64,000 nt of DNA from Rhodobacteraceae bacterium Araon29 (GCA_039640505.1 CP046865.1:2161501-2225500); one strand, 5' to 3'; numbered from the stretch's first letter, positions 53,088-61,873 are shown. The notes: generated from the sequence alone by a model not told the origin. Translations and numbers: made by a program.

Positions 53088-53651
53088 TTAGTCCCTCTTA
53101 AATTGGTCGCACCAGACTTTCTGAGCCTTACGCTGCTTTGACACCGCTTCGCGTTTGTATCGGTCTAACAGACGGGTACGTTTATTAATTTGCCTGTCTA
53201 CCATCCTTAAATCCATCTTTACAGCCCTCAGTAACAGTTTAAATCCATCCCGAGTCCATTTATCAAAACTACGCTTGGAGCCCAAATCTAGATAGAGGGC
53301 ATAGTCATGCAACAGATTTGCGCGCTCTTCAAACAACGGGTCACGCCCTTCATCAAATTCTGCGATCGTTTGCAAAACGCGGCGGAGCCGGACCTCCGTC
53401 TTAGCCAAATCAAGCGCCAGGCGTTGCATATAATTGCTCGTCTCCATGAGGGGCAACGTGTCGTTAGGGTCGCCAACGATCACGCGATACCACTCACACA
53501 CCGATTTAGGTTCAAGGTCAGCTGTTACGCCATGCTTTTGCGCATTTTTCTTAGCGGCTTTTGCGCCCGTTGGAGGAGCTTGTGAAAGAGCTGCCTTATG
53601 CAGCTCGTCATGCATGTAATCAAAAATAGGATCGTAGTTGGAAACTATCAT
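53088..53651 (-). CDS. hypothetical protein, distal gene of a two-gene module
   Basis: A 187-residue protein of unknown function. GAKAAKKNAQKHGVTADLEPKSVCEWYRVIVGD (about residues 29-61, in parts) resembles the N-terminal GKARSSxNAxxHGL segment of a widespread alphaproteobacterial hypothetical family. The rest is helical and very charged, with arginine-rich ends (DRQINKRTRLLDRYKREAVSKQRKAQKVW, in parts). No signal peptide or membrane segment. Its ATG overlaps the stop of the upstream gene (53648-53651). The basic surface suggests nucleic-acid contact (inference). Confidence 0.7.
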   Translation of the reverse strand: MIVSNYDPIFDYMHDELHKAALSQAPPTGAKAAKKNAQKHGVTADLEPKSVCEWYRVIVGDPNDTLPLMETSNYMQRLALDLAKTEVRLRRVLQTIAEFDEGRDPLFEERANLLHDYALYLDLGSKRSFDKWTRDGFKLLLRAVKMDLRMVDRQINKRTRLLDRYKREAVSKQRKAQKVWCDQFKRD

Positions 53652-54301
53652 TCTGCGGCCGTCACATCAATCGCACGCGCGTTCTGTAAATTATTATAAT
53701 CAACTACGAGAAGACGACGTCGTTTTTCCAAATCTGCGAGCGCGTCATCAAGATCTCTATACTTCGACCCAGTTTCGTCCACCGCAGCCAAGACGGTCTC
53801 TGGAGATAAAAGGTCCACTTTGATTTGTTCCTGGGCTTGTGCGATTTGATCTGCTTTACCAGACTTCAATTGCGCAATCACGCGTCCTGCCTGTAACTTT
53901 GCCTCATGTGGGTCAAAAGGCTCTGGCTTTTCGAAAGACGATCGTGACGCATAATTATCGCCAAAGCGCCGCTTATTCTCTAAGCGCTCCAAGCGCTTTT
54001 CAGCATCAAAAGCCTTCTTGGCAACCTTCACATATTGATTGGTGATTTCATCGAAGATGGCTGACCGCGCGATATGCCTCTTTTGCATGACGATTTGGGA
54101 AATATCCCATTCGACCATGACGAGGTTTTCAGCCATGACGGCCTCATGTGGTCGGATTGGGGCAAGATCAGTTAAAAGCGCATCTCGAAATGCATCTAAA
54201 TAATCAAGGTGATCACCCGCTTTCTTGGGAAGTTGATAGATCAACTCTTGAAAACTGTTCAGACCAAAGTCACTTGGGAGAAGGTGTTGATTCTGTGTCA
54301 T
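53648..54301 (-). CDS. hypothetical protein, proximal gene of a two-gene module
   Basis: A 217-residue protein of unknown function. The stretch DALLTDLAPIRPHEAVMAENLVMVEWDISQIVMQKRHI (about 40-77, in parts) resembles the helical LAPxxPxEAxLVExIAxxxWRLRR segment of the same hypothetical family as its partner. A coiled-coil-like region follows (VAKKAFDAEKRLERLENKRRF), then more helix. The ATG at 54301 has AGGAG five bases upstream. Same strand as the XRE regulator gene 122 bases upstream; together they could form a regulated operon. Confidence 0.7.
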   Translation of the reverse strand: MTQNQHLLPSDFGLNSFQELIYQLPKKAGDHLDYLDAFRDALLTDLAPIRPHEAVMAENLVMVEWDISQIVMQKRHIARSAIFDEITNQYVKVAKKAFDAEKRLERLENKRRFGDNYASRSSFEKPEPFDPHEAKLQAGRVIAQLKSGKADQIAQAQEQIKVDLLSPETVLAAVDETGSKYRDLDDALADLEKRRRLLVVDYNNLQNARAIDVTAAE

Positions 54302-54423
54302 GTGGACTCCTATATGTAGTGCCCGCCATAGCATATTTTCGCAATTTACAACAATATGTAGGTTTTATGTTGCGGTCTGATTGTAAATATTCATAAGAAT
54401 AATTATTTCATACTTCAGGGTAT
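54302..54423. promoter_or_regulatory. spacer with nested inverted repeats upstream of the two-gene module
   Basis: ATTTACAA (54344-54351) and TTGTAAAT (54381-54388) are perfect inverted copies, and CAACA / TGTTG pair inside them. The 122-base gap separates the XRE gene from the module and could be a promoter with an operator, or a hairpin tuning read-through. Confidence 0.4.
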
Positions 54424-54666
54424 TTATCTCTTCCAGAGCCGAACGCCTGGACCCTCATCTGCGCGGCCGATAAATTCGATGCCGGCTTCTTCAAACGTTC
54501 TTTGCACAATGCTTAAGTTAGCCTTTGTAGCTGAAGAAAAACCTTCTAATGTCTCCATGCGATTTAATGTTCTTGAACTGACTTCACTTTCTTCGGAAAG
54601 CTTCTGAGTAGACCAGCCTAGCGCACTTCGTGCCATCTTGATTTGTGAAAAATGCACTATTGACAT
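54424..54666 (-). CDS. XRE-family helix-turn-helix regulator
   Basis: An 80-residue Cro/CI-type regulator. KMARSALGWSTQKLSEESEVSSRTLNRMETLEG (about 10-42, in parts) is the HTH. The tail LSIVQRTFEEAGIEFIGRADEGPGVRLWKR matches the common short alphaproteobacterial XRE proteins (AxGVEFI...GPGVRL). The ATG at 54666 has AAGG six bases upstream. Divergent from the recombinase gene with only 29 bases between starts, so it probably controls itself and the recombinase. Confidence 0.87.
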   Translation of the reverse strand: MSIVHFSQIKMARSALGWSTQKLSEESEVSSRTLNRMETLEGFSSATKANLSIVQRTFEEAGIEFIGRADEGPGVRLWKR

Positions 54667-54689
54667 TTGCTACCTTATGGCGCATTTTA

Positions 54690-54701
54690 CGACATATGTC
54701 G
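54690..54701. promoter_or_regulatory. palindromic operator on the recombinase start codon
   Basis: CGACATATGTCG is a perfect 12-base palindrome containing the recombinase ATG (54696-54698) and lying 23 bases upstream of the XRE start. A bound XRE dimer would block both transcription of its own gene and translation or transcription of the recombinase. Confidence 0.5.
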
Positions 54702-55601
54702 CATTATTTGCAAAAACGTATTAATGAAGCCTTTAGCACAAATAACGGTGCATATGCCCCCAATACACTTAAATCATATTACACAGACACCAATGCATTT
54801 GTCGATTGGTGCTGTGAAAAAAACATAGAGCCGTTTCCACTCACATCAGCCGGTACACGCATGTACATTGACACAATGGCCCCTGACTACAGCTACGCCT
54901 CAATCAGACGGCGGCTGTCATGTCTTAGGCGTATCAACAAGCTCCTTGGGCACCAGGACCAGACACAAACCGAAGAAATCTACCTTACTATCCGCCGCCT
55001 TAAGCGCTCTAAATGCCTAGATCAACAGCAAGCCGTTGGCATAAATCATGATCTCTTATTGAAAATGATTGATGCACAACCAAATACGCTCGCAGCGATA
55101 CGCAACAAAGCGCTGCTCTCTCTGGGCTATGATTTCCTTGCTCGAAGATCAGAACTCGTCGCACTCCGAACAACGGACTTAGAGTTCACAAAGGACGGCG
55201 CACTGAAAGGAATGATTAGAAAAAGCAAAACCGACCAGTATGGACGTGGTCGGCTTGTCTTTGGCTCAGAACGAAGCGCTAAATTGTTAAGGGCGTGGTT
55301 TCGTCAAAAACCTAAAGAAATTGAATCAGTCTTTTGCGCTATAAATCATGGGAAGTGTTTGGATCGAGCTATTTGCGACAGAAACGTAAATGAAATTATC
55401 AAAAAGAGCGTAGTGAAAGTGAAGCGCTGCAAGCGGCCTAGTGACTTGGACGTTTCGGGGCACTCGCTGCGTGTTGGCGCTGCGCAGGACTTATTGATCA
55501 AAGGTTATGACTTAGCAGCCATCATGCGCGCTGGTGGATGGTCAAATGCAGAGACTGTTTCCAGGTACTTGCGGTTTTCACAGCATAATATTTGGAAATA
55601 A
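54696..55601 (+). CDS. tyrosine recombinase / phage-type integrase
   Basis: A 301-residue site-specific recombinase with an N-terminal SAM-like core-binding domain (about 1-105) and a catalytic domain. The catalytic set is complete: R150 (ARRSELVAL), K178 (RKSKTDQ), H256 and R259 (GHSLRVGAAQDLL), W282 (GGWSNAETV) and nucleophile Y291 (SRYLRF). A GTG at 54645 is an alternative start overlapping the XRE gene; the ATG at 54696 starts MSHYLQKRINEAF. No strong ribosome site, consistent with tight control. It is the likely mobility function of the accessory island. Confidence 0.9.
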   Translation: MSHYLQKRINEAFSTNNGAYAPNTLKSYYTDTNAFVDWCCEKNIEPFPLTSAGTRMYIDTMAPDYSYASIRRRLSCLRRINKLLGHQDQTQTEEIYLTIRRLKRSKCLDQQQAVGINHDLLLKMIDAQPNTLAAIRNKALLSLGYDFLARRSELVALRTTDLEFTKDGALKGMIRKSKTDQYGRGRLVFGSERSAKLLRAWFRQKPKEIESVFCAINHGKCLDRAICDRNVNEIIKKSVVKVKRCKRPSDLDVSGHSLRVGAAQDLLIKGYDLAAIMRAGGWSNAETVSRYLRFSQHNIWK

Positions 55602-55761
55602 AGTTAAAATATCCAAATATCCAAAATTTAAGATTAGTCATAGTTTACGGCCATGCGTATGTTTTAATTATAATCGAGGCCTAATACCGCAAGATTCCAA
55701 GGCTCTTCCCTAGACTTTCCAAAAAAGTTTATGCGTTATCCAAATCGTCGGCTGAGATAAA

Positions 55762-56163
55762 GGTCGATTATCAAACACTATGGACGCCAGCTTCTGCAAG
55801 GAAGCGTTGGATGAGACGATTGCCAAATACGGCCCACCAGAGATCATGAACACGGATCAAGGTTCCCAGTTCACCGGCGCAGTATCGATCACCACACTGA
55901 CCGAGGCAGGCGTGAAAATATCCGTGGATGGGCGTGGGCGGTATCTCGACAACATCTTTATCAAACGTCTCTGGCGATCCCTAAAACAGGAGGCGGTTTA
56001 CCTACGTGAACTGACTGATGGCTTTGTGGCAGAGCGGGTGATCGGCGAATGGATCACGTTTTACAACACTGACCGCCCCCACACGGCTCTTGATAAACGA
56101 ACGCCGGGCGAAGCATACTTTGAAGGCAAAGAAATGAAAAAGCGGCATGATAAACAAACCTGA
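55762..56163 (+). pseudogene. IS3-family transposase (OrfB) C-terminal remnant
   Basis: Only the rve/DDE end of an IS3-group transposase remains, about 130 residues. LSNTMDASFCKEALDETIAKYGPPEIMNTDQGSQFTG (in parts) carries the second catalytic aspartate. GRYLDNIFIKRLWRSLKQEAVYL carries the catalytic glutamate, and FYNTDRPHTALDKRTPGEAYF is the usual end. Homology begins at about 55765; upstream of it an in-frame TGA and unrelated sequence replace the first catalytic aspartate and OrfA. Inactive by itself. Confidence 0.88.
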
Positions 56164-56260
56164 TACACCTTAACTTAGCCGCAAACCTGCCCAGAAAAGT
56201 AGGCCCACTTCACATGGACAGGCTTCGGAAAAGTTTATGACTACAAAGCGGCGGTTTGAT

Positions 56261-57061
56261 TCAGCATTCTGAAGGAAAAATAGAGTTAGTTCTTCCGGTT
56301 ATTCTATAGGCAAGAAGCCCTAGCCACTCCTTTGTGGCAAAATTCAATTCATTGAGGTTATCCGCAAAGTCCCAACCTATTCGAAACTTGTAGCCTGCCG
56401 TTCTATGATCAACTGGATATGGAGTTAGACTAGTCCATCCATTTTTGCAGAATACTCCAATTGAACGGGGTAAATGAAAGGCGCTGGTAACTAGAACCCA
56501 ATTCCCAACATTTTTGCCGTCTAATAGTGCTAGGGAATATTTCGCGTTTTCGGCAGTGTTTCTAGCTCTACCCTCAAGTAACAGGCGGTTTTCATCTATA
56601 CCGGAACTTACAAATATTGCTTTGGCAACATCGGCGTTACCATCTAATTCGGATGCGATCTTGCCGCTGCCGCCAGTGAAAAGAATTTTTGCTCCAGGAA
56701 AGCGCTTGGCAAGAATTATCCCAGCCAAAAATCGATCCCCTGCTTCATTTATGGATGGTATTCCCCAGAACTTCGAAACTTCCTCTCGCTCCGCGCCGCC
56801 AAGTACTATTATCCCAGCTATATTATCTAAGTTGGGGTTGCTTTGAAAGCGTGCTTCAAGCGGACGTAGCAATAATTCCCCAACAGGGAATGTACCTATC
56901 AATATTGACATCACTAAAACCGCTCTGAGGCACAACTTCCCAATCAGGGAATGCTTGCCTCTAATTAGAAACAAACCAATCAGAAGCACTACTAGCAAAA
57001 AGTTTTCTGGTCGGAAAGCAAACCAGACTAACTTGGAGACGACAAAGAATATTGTATCCAT
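56261..57061 (-). CDS. YdcF/ElyC/SanA family (DUF218) envelope protein
   Basis: A 266-residue inner-membrane protein with two N-terminal membrane helices (about 5-55) and a periplasmic DUF218 domain. GIIVLGGAEREEVSKF, FPGAKILFTGGSGK, LEGRARNTAENAKYSLALL, LVTSAFHLPRSIGVFCKNGW (in parts) and WLGLLAYRITGR are its standard blocks. ElyC is linked to undecaprenyl-phosphate and peptidoglycan homeostasis, which would suit a glycan locus. Enzymatic activity unknown. Confidence 0.88.
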   Translation of the reverse strand: MDTIFFVVSKLVWFAFRPENFLLVVLLIGLFLIRGKHSLIGKLCLRAVLVMSILIGTFPVGELLLRPLEARFQSNPNLDNIAGIIVLGGAEREEVSKFWGIPSINEAGDRFLAGIILAKRFPGAKILFTGGSGKIASELDGNADVAKAIFVSSGIDENRLLLEGRARNTAENAKYSLALLDGKNVGNWVLVTSAFHLPRSIGVFCKNGWTSLTPYPVDHRTAGYKFRIGWDFADNLNELNFATKEWLGLLAYRITGRTNSIFPSEC

Positions 57062-57289
57062 ACAATTAGCTCCTAGCTATCAGAACAACTCCTAACCTCA
57101 CAACCAGTGATTGTACAAATTGATCTTTGGGACTTTTATCAATTTTGTATTGGCTGATCCAATGCCTACTGATTAACCCTGCCATTTTACCAAAAGCTAG
57201 AAAAATCTAATGTCAGAGGGGTCAAGGGTTGTGAATCGGGTGCACCTGTTAGGTCGACCCAAATAAATAGAAGAGGCCCGCGGTGCAAA
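57062..57289. other. spacer between the O-antigen ligase-like gene and the YdcF gene
   Basis: No gene in 228 bases. Probably holds the minus-strand promoter of the YdcF-like gene. Around 57223-57260 the sequence is locally G+C-rich with GGGTC...GACCC and GGTGCACC, unlike the AT-rich flanks; this may be a small insertion remnant. Confidence 0.3.
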
Positions 57290-58534
57290 TCAGTCATGAG
57301 AGGGATTCTTTCTAGGCATTCCCGCGTTAATGCTAAGCGCCACAATTAACCAAAAAACGGATGATATATATATTTCATGAAACATCCCATGAAAAATCAT
57401 TCCAGCAGCTACCGATGCTAGAGAAGCCAATATCAGTTTATCCGAACCAACCCGTGATTTTGACCGCCTAAAAGCACCGACTGTAGCAGAATATAAAGTA
57501 GCTATAAACAATGCGCCGGCTACCAACCCAAACTCCAACGAAGTCGCTATGAAAATATTGTGAGCACTAATGTTTTGGCCAGTAATCCGCCCAAAGACAA
57601 TTTTGGCATTCCCATAACCAATGCCAAATATTGGTTTTTCAAAAAGCATTGGAATAAACTGTTGAACTAACTCTTTCCGAACTGATGAAGACTCAATCTT
57701 ATTTCCTAGTACTGAACCACTACTGACAATCTGGTTATTTTGTGTCAAAATTGTGATTACAGCTGTATAAACTACCAGAGCGAAAACGAATAATATGGCG
57801 AAGATGAAGGTTGTCTTTATCCCGAATGAGAACATTTTTCTTGGATTTTCCCTGCTGATTAGCAAGATTAACGTGCAGGACACCACACACCCGCCAATAG
57901 CACTTCTTGAATAAGTAAGTGTTAAACATGTTAGACAAAGCGCAAGACATAAAACGACACTAATTCTCGACATAGGGCTCTGCCGCAACCTCAACAATAA
58001 AAAGCAAATCGGCGGTCCTATCATAAACACAGCGGCAGCTGCATTCGGATTCCCTTTTCCAGCAACAACGACAGGGACTCCGAACTGATATTCGACCAAA
58101 AAAGGGCCCAACAAGCCGCCTATATCAAAGTTTATGGCTATGCTCACCAAAACAAGCAATGCTAGAATGCTAATACAAATTAACAGCCAGGACAGTATAC
58201 GTAGTAGGAACGTCGTTGTTAACCGCAGGTTGGCAATCACAGTTAAAAGGATAAGGTAACCTAAAAGATTTGGCAGAATAAGAATATAATCCTGACTGAT
58301 TAGAAGTGAACTTGAGGTCGCAATCAAAAACAAAAGAAAAATGACCTCCGGGCGGCCAACTTTATAGTTCCCTAATCCCAATTTTGAAATCAGCACTAGT
58401 AATAGAGCCAAGCTGAGAAATGACCCCAAATTTAAACCAAACAATACGGAGATATAATTGGAAAAAATGTAAGAGAAAATCAATATCAGAACGATCGGGT
58501 TGATAACGTTAATCTTTATCGCTTGAATTTCCAT
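57290..58534 (-). CDS. O-antigen ligase / polymerase family protein
   Basis: A 414-residue polytopic protein with about twelve helices. The Wzy_C (PF04932) region is visible: CLTLTYSRSAIGGCVVSCTLILL, then a periplasmic loop and IFGIGYGNAK...SAHNIFIATSLEFGLVAG, with the arginine and histidine that in WaaL act on undecaprenyl-linked glycan. It could be the O-antigen ligase (WaaL) or a Wzy polymerase; the sequence alone does not decide. The ATG at 58534 has GGAG five bases upstream. Confidence 0.82.
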   Translation of the reverse strand: MEIQAIKINVINPIVLILIFSYIFSNYISVLFGLNLGSFLSLALLLVLISKLGLGNYKVGRPEVIFLLFLIATSSSLLISQDYILILPNLLGYLILLTVIANLRLTTTFLLRILSWLLICISILALLVLVSIAINFDIGGLLGPFLVEYQFGVPVVVAGKGNPNAAAAVFMIGPPICFLLLRLRQSPMSRISVVLCLALCLTCLTLTYSRSAIGGCVVSCTLILLISRENPRKMFSFGIKTTFIFAILFVFALVVYTAVITILTQNNQIVSSGSVLGNKIESSSVRKELVQQFIPMLFEKPIFGIGYGNAKIVFGRITGQNISAHNIFIATSLEFGLVAGALFIATLYSATVGAFRRSKSRVGSDKLILASLASVAAGMIFHGMFHEIYISSVFWLIVALSINAGMPRKNPSHD

Positions 58535-58708
58535 AGTGTCTCCAACCAAATTGCAGCACAGTTTCTTAGCTACCAAAACGGCACTCATGTGTCGTTTTGC
58601 ACCAATTACGGTTACAAAATCGCGCCGGCCAATCTTTGGCGTGTTGCCGCACTCTCTATACTATTATTTCGGGTGTCAAAAGGCCGCTGTTTCAACCCAA
58701 CTTAGCTC

Positions 58709-60211
58709 TTAGTTCATCGCGTAGACAATAAGATTATCTCCCTCAAAGACAAGCTCTCCTGCAGTTTCCAAATGTAAAATGAACGCTTCATTTTTCCTCA
58801 ACTCTTGAAGCGAATTTCCATAAACCGTGTTGATGCTAACAAAAATATTTGCGCCATTCGACACTTCAGTGATTAGTAATTCAATCGCCTGTTGTTCATC
58901 CTCAATCTTAATCGGTTTTGAATTTCCATCAATGTAGTAATCCAACACTCCAGATGTCGCATTTTTTTGATGAATTAGAGCGTATCTATTTTCAGGAAAA
59001 TGTTTCTTTATGATGCCTGCTGCTTGAATTGCATTTGGCATTCTCAGATTTGGGTCGTACATATACTGGTAGAATCGATAGTATCCAAAAACATGCACAG
59101 CTAATATTACCGATACTACTAGAATTCCGTTTTTACTCTTAACAAAGTTGATGATCTTGAAACTGTATCGTTCAAAAAACAGTCCACAGTAGAGAGCTAG
59201 TGGCGGCAAAAGGAAAATTTGATAATATGGGTGTCCACGATTTGCCCCTGCCAAAACAAAAATAAACAGCACACACCCAAAGAGCCAGTGTTGAATTGGA
59301 ATGAACTTCTTATTAGCAGCTCCAACCCAAAGTCCCAAAAGTGCTCCAATAAAGAAGACCGGCGTCAACAGGAACACAACTATTGAACCACCAACATTTC
59401 GATAGAAATCCCAGGAAAGCCAGTTACCCAAAATTCCGCCACGGCCATAAATGATGTCCAACCAGTTTCCCCAGTTTTTCGGGATATTGGGATTGGAAGC
59501 ATTGATATAATTTGCATAAATCCCCCAAGCGGCAAACGGAATCGTGCAGAAAAGTACAAGTGCTACCAAATTAATTTTGGTCGATCCACGAAACTTTGAG
59601 AAAAAAATGCTTGTGATTACAGGTAGAAATACGAGTCCAGCCGGCGGCTTTGTTAACGGCGCTAAACAAAGTGCAATCACTCCCAAAATCAAATAGAAAA
59701 GTTTCCTCTTCTCTAGGAAAATGGAAAAAAGATAGAACCCACTCAAGTAAAAGAACATCATGCTTGCTTCAGGCATAAATGCGCGGCCCAGAAAAATGTT
59801 CCACGGAGAAATCGTAAATATTATCAGAGCGCAAAGTGCACCACTGCGCGACAAAAAGAGCAAAGCCAATTGCAAAAACATCAGCGAAGAAAGTGCAAAA
59901 AACCCTAGACTTACCAAGCGGCCAAATATTTCGTTGACACCAAACAGCCAGTATAGCGAGGCTGTTATCATGTGCATTAGCGGGAATTCGAGCACAACGT
60001 CGCCGCTGGAGTTGCCAAAAAAATCCAAACGTGTTGGCAGGAAGTGAACACCGTCAAGGAAAATGTTCCGTGCCATCATTGCTGTTTGTGCCTGCCTGAT
60101 ATTCCAAGCTTCTGTCAACGGATTGCTGAGGCCATATAGCCTCAGCAATATTCCGATAAAGACGGTGACGACAACAAACCAACGAAAATTCTTACTGCTA
60201 ATGACATTCAT
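58709..60211 (-). CDS. membrane glycosyltransferase, GT39/ArnT-like
   Basis: A 500-residue integral membrane GT-C glycosyltransferase using a polyprenyl-phosphate sugar on the periplasmic side. The N-terminal loop has GLSNPLTEAWNIRQAQTAMMARNIF, carrying the catalytic acid region. FLGRAFMPEASMMFFYLSGFYLF and GANRGHPYYQIFLLPPLALYCG are typical of the PMT_2 family, and about eleven helices follow. The C-terminal soluble part (about 390-500) is an extracytoplasmic domain. Start at 60211 overlaps the UPF0104 gene stop by four bases. Confidence 0.85.
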   Translation of the reverse strand: MNVISSKNFRWFVVVTVFIGILLRLYGLSNPLTEAWNIRQAQTAMMARNIFLDGVHFLPTRLDFFGNSSGDVVLEFPLMHMITASLYWLFGVNEIFGRLVSLGFFALSSLMFLQLALLFLSRSGALCALIIFTISPWNIFLGRAFMPEASMMFFYLSGFYLFSIFLEKRKLFYLILGVIALCLAPLTKPPAGLVFLPVITSIFFSKFRGSTKINLVALVLFCTIPFAAWGIYANYINASNPNIPKNWGNWLDIIYGRGGILGNWLSWDFYRNVGGSIVVFLLTPVFFIGALLGLWVGAANKKFIPIQHWLFGCVLFIFVLAGANRGHPYYQIFLLPPLALYCGLFFERYSFKIINFVKSKNGILVVSVILAVHVFGYYRFYQYMYDPNLRMPNAIQAAGIIKKHFPENRYALIHQKNATSGVLDYYIDGNSKPIKIEDEQQAIELLITEVSNGANIFVSINTVYGNSLQELRKNEAFILHLETAGELVFEGDNLIVYAMN

Positions 60212-61125
60212 GAAATTGCTGGTGACCTCTTGCCTAGGGTCAATACCATGATGAGAAATGAAGCAATCACATAGGAGCAAAGATTCAAAACCCTGAACCC
60301 TATATAAGCAATTGCGATACCAGTGGTTTCAACACTGACGATGGATTTGGTGGTAAAATCAAAAACGAACTCTGATAATCCTAGTCCGTTTGGAGTGATC
60401 GGAATTATCGTTGCAAGATTTGAAGCGAGCGTACTGAGGGTGATTGCCACATAAGGAATGTTAAAGGAAAAAATTGAAGCTGATATAAACACAACCCCAG
60501 TTACGCATAGATTTAGGGCTGCGGATAACAGCAGCAAAATTAAGAACCTATGGATTCCTAATTCGAAAAGGCCCTGCCACTTTTCCTGTGATGCAATTCG
60601 AATGACGAACGGTGTTCGTGAAATTGCTGTGAATATGAGAAGAACCAGAATTAACCCCGATAACACGGATAGCCCAATTGTCCTCCCAAATACAAAGAAC
60701 GAGCCAATCACTACGAAAAGTACACCTTGCGAAAGAAACGCGACTATTTTGTCCAAAATCGTCGCATAAACCAATCGGCCAATTCTCGAATCGTGCGATC
60801 GTTGCCGAAATTTTGCCATTCTTAGCGCATCCACTGCTAACTGTGCTGGCAGGAAATAAATAAACATACCGGCCCGGTGTGTTATTCCAACAACCTCACC
60901 AATTTTCACATCGATTCGCAACGCGCGTGCTATAATGTACCATCTGATACCGGCGCAGCTATTAACGAAGATAAGCACACAAATGGCCAAAAGAATTAGA
61001 TCGGCATTCTGTATTGTCAGCTCAAGAGTTATTGCGCTGAAGTCCAGAAGTTTGAAGTAATTGAGTGCAAACAAAACAGCGGCAGCAATCGCTAAATTTG
61101 CAAGAATTTTTGATGTAGTTTTCAT
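60208..61125 (-). CDS. UPF0104 / lysylphosphatidylglycerol-synthase-TM-like membrane protein
   Basis: A 305-residue polytopic protein with about eight helices. LPG_synthase_TM motifs: NSCAGIRWYIIARALRIDVKIGEV near the first third, then FLPAQLAVDALRMAKFRQRSHD. The end IIPITPNGLGLSEFVFDFTTKSI contains the PxxPGGxGxxE-like signature. Such proteins without the synthase domain sit in glycan loci and are thought to act as lipid-linked-sugar flippases or partners. Coupled to GT39 by ATGA and 10 bases from the GT2 stop. Confidence 0.82.
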   Translation of the reverse strand: MKTTSKILANLAIAAAVLFALNYFKLLDFSAITLELTIQNADLILLAICVLIFVNSCAGIRWYIIARALRIDVKIGEVVGITHRAGMFIYFLPAQLAVDALRMAKFRQRSHDSRIGRLVYATILDKIVAFLSQGVLFVVIGSFFVFGRTIGLSVLSGLILVLLIFTAISRTPFVIRIASQEKWQGLFELGIHRFLILLLLSAALNLCVTGVVFISASIFSFNIPYVAITLSTLASNLATIIPITPNGLGLSEFVFDFTTKSIVSVETTGIAIAYIGFRVLNLCSYVIASFLIMVLTLGKRSPAIS

Positions 61126-61135
61126 TGTTACGACA

Positions 61136-61873
61136 TCAGAACCAAAAAACGATTTTTTTTCTGTGAAGCAAGGATCTGATCAAACATAAAGAGAAACCGG
61201 GGCCTTCTTTTATGAAATTAAATTTTGACACACCCCCGACCCGTGTTCCTTGCGCTCCAGGTAGGAATTGAATTTTAAATCCAGCGAGAATCGCTTTGAA
61301 CATGATTTCTGGACTGATGTTAAATCGGTTTGAACTAAGGCCGAGCGCTAGAACCTTTCTCTTATCAAACATCTTAAACGAATAAGTCGAGTCTGGGATT
61401 TTTTTCCCAAGGCAAATACGAACTGAAATTCTAAAGAAGAACTGAAAAAACTTATACTTGAAAGGGATCGTACTAGAATCTTCCTTTGACAGATACCGGG
61501 AAACTTGCACTAAATCGTATCCGTCGTGGAGTGACTTATACATTTCGGGCAACAAGTGAATCGGATCAACCATATCAGCGGAAATAAAAATAACGAGGTC
61601 GCCAGTAGAGTATGCAGTGCCATATTTGATGACTGCGCCGTAGCCGCGCCGGTCAAATTCCTTGCGGTAGATCGTTATGTTTTTCGTATTCTGTGTTGAA
61701 ACATATTCACTTACGATCTTATGGGTATCATCATCACTCTGGTCGTCGACTACAATCAGTTCATACGGAATGTCGGTCCCTAAGACAGTAACTATTTTGT
61801 CCAAAGCATCCACGATGTTGGACGCTTCGTTTAGGCATGGCACTATGACAGAAAGCTTTTTTTGATCAGGCAT
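61136..61873 (-). CDS. glycosyltransferase family 2, polyprenyl-phosphate sugar synthase-like
   Basis: A 245-residue cytosolic GT2 like dolichyl-phosphate mannose synthase. SVIVPCLNEASNIVDALDKI is at the N-terminus, then ELIVVDDQSDDDTH. RGYGAVIKYGTAYSTGDLVIFISADMVDP (in parts) holds the metal-binding acids and the DPMS-type RGxGxAxxxG block, and DSTYSFKMFDKRKV follows. It lacks the C-terminal membrane helices of GtrB. It likely loads a sugar onto undecaprenyl phosphate for the GT39 enzyme (inference from context). Confidence 0.87.
   Translation of the reverse strand: MPDQKKLSVIVPCLNEASNIVDALDKIVTVLGTDIPYELIVVDDQSDDDTHKIVSEYVSTQNTKNITIYRKEFDRRGYGAVIKYGTAYSTGDLVIFISADMVDPIHLLPEMYKSLHDGYDLVQVSRYLSKEDSSTIPFKYKFFQFFFRISVRICLGKKIPDSTYSFKMFDKRKVLALGLSSNRFNISPEIMFKAILAGFKIQFLPGAQGTRVGGVSKFNFIKEGPGFSLCLIRSLLHRKKIVFWF

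Noticed and set aside
57223-57260. Possible IS end (GGGTC...GACCC)
   Set aside because: Only five-base arms and no transposase nearby on that side; insufficient for a call.
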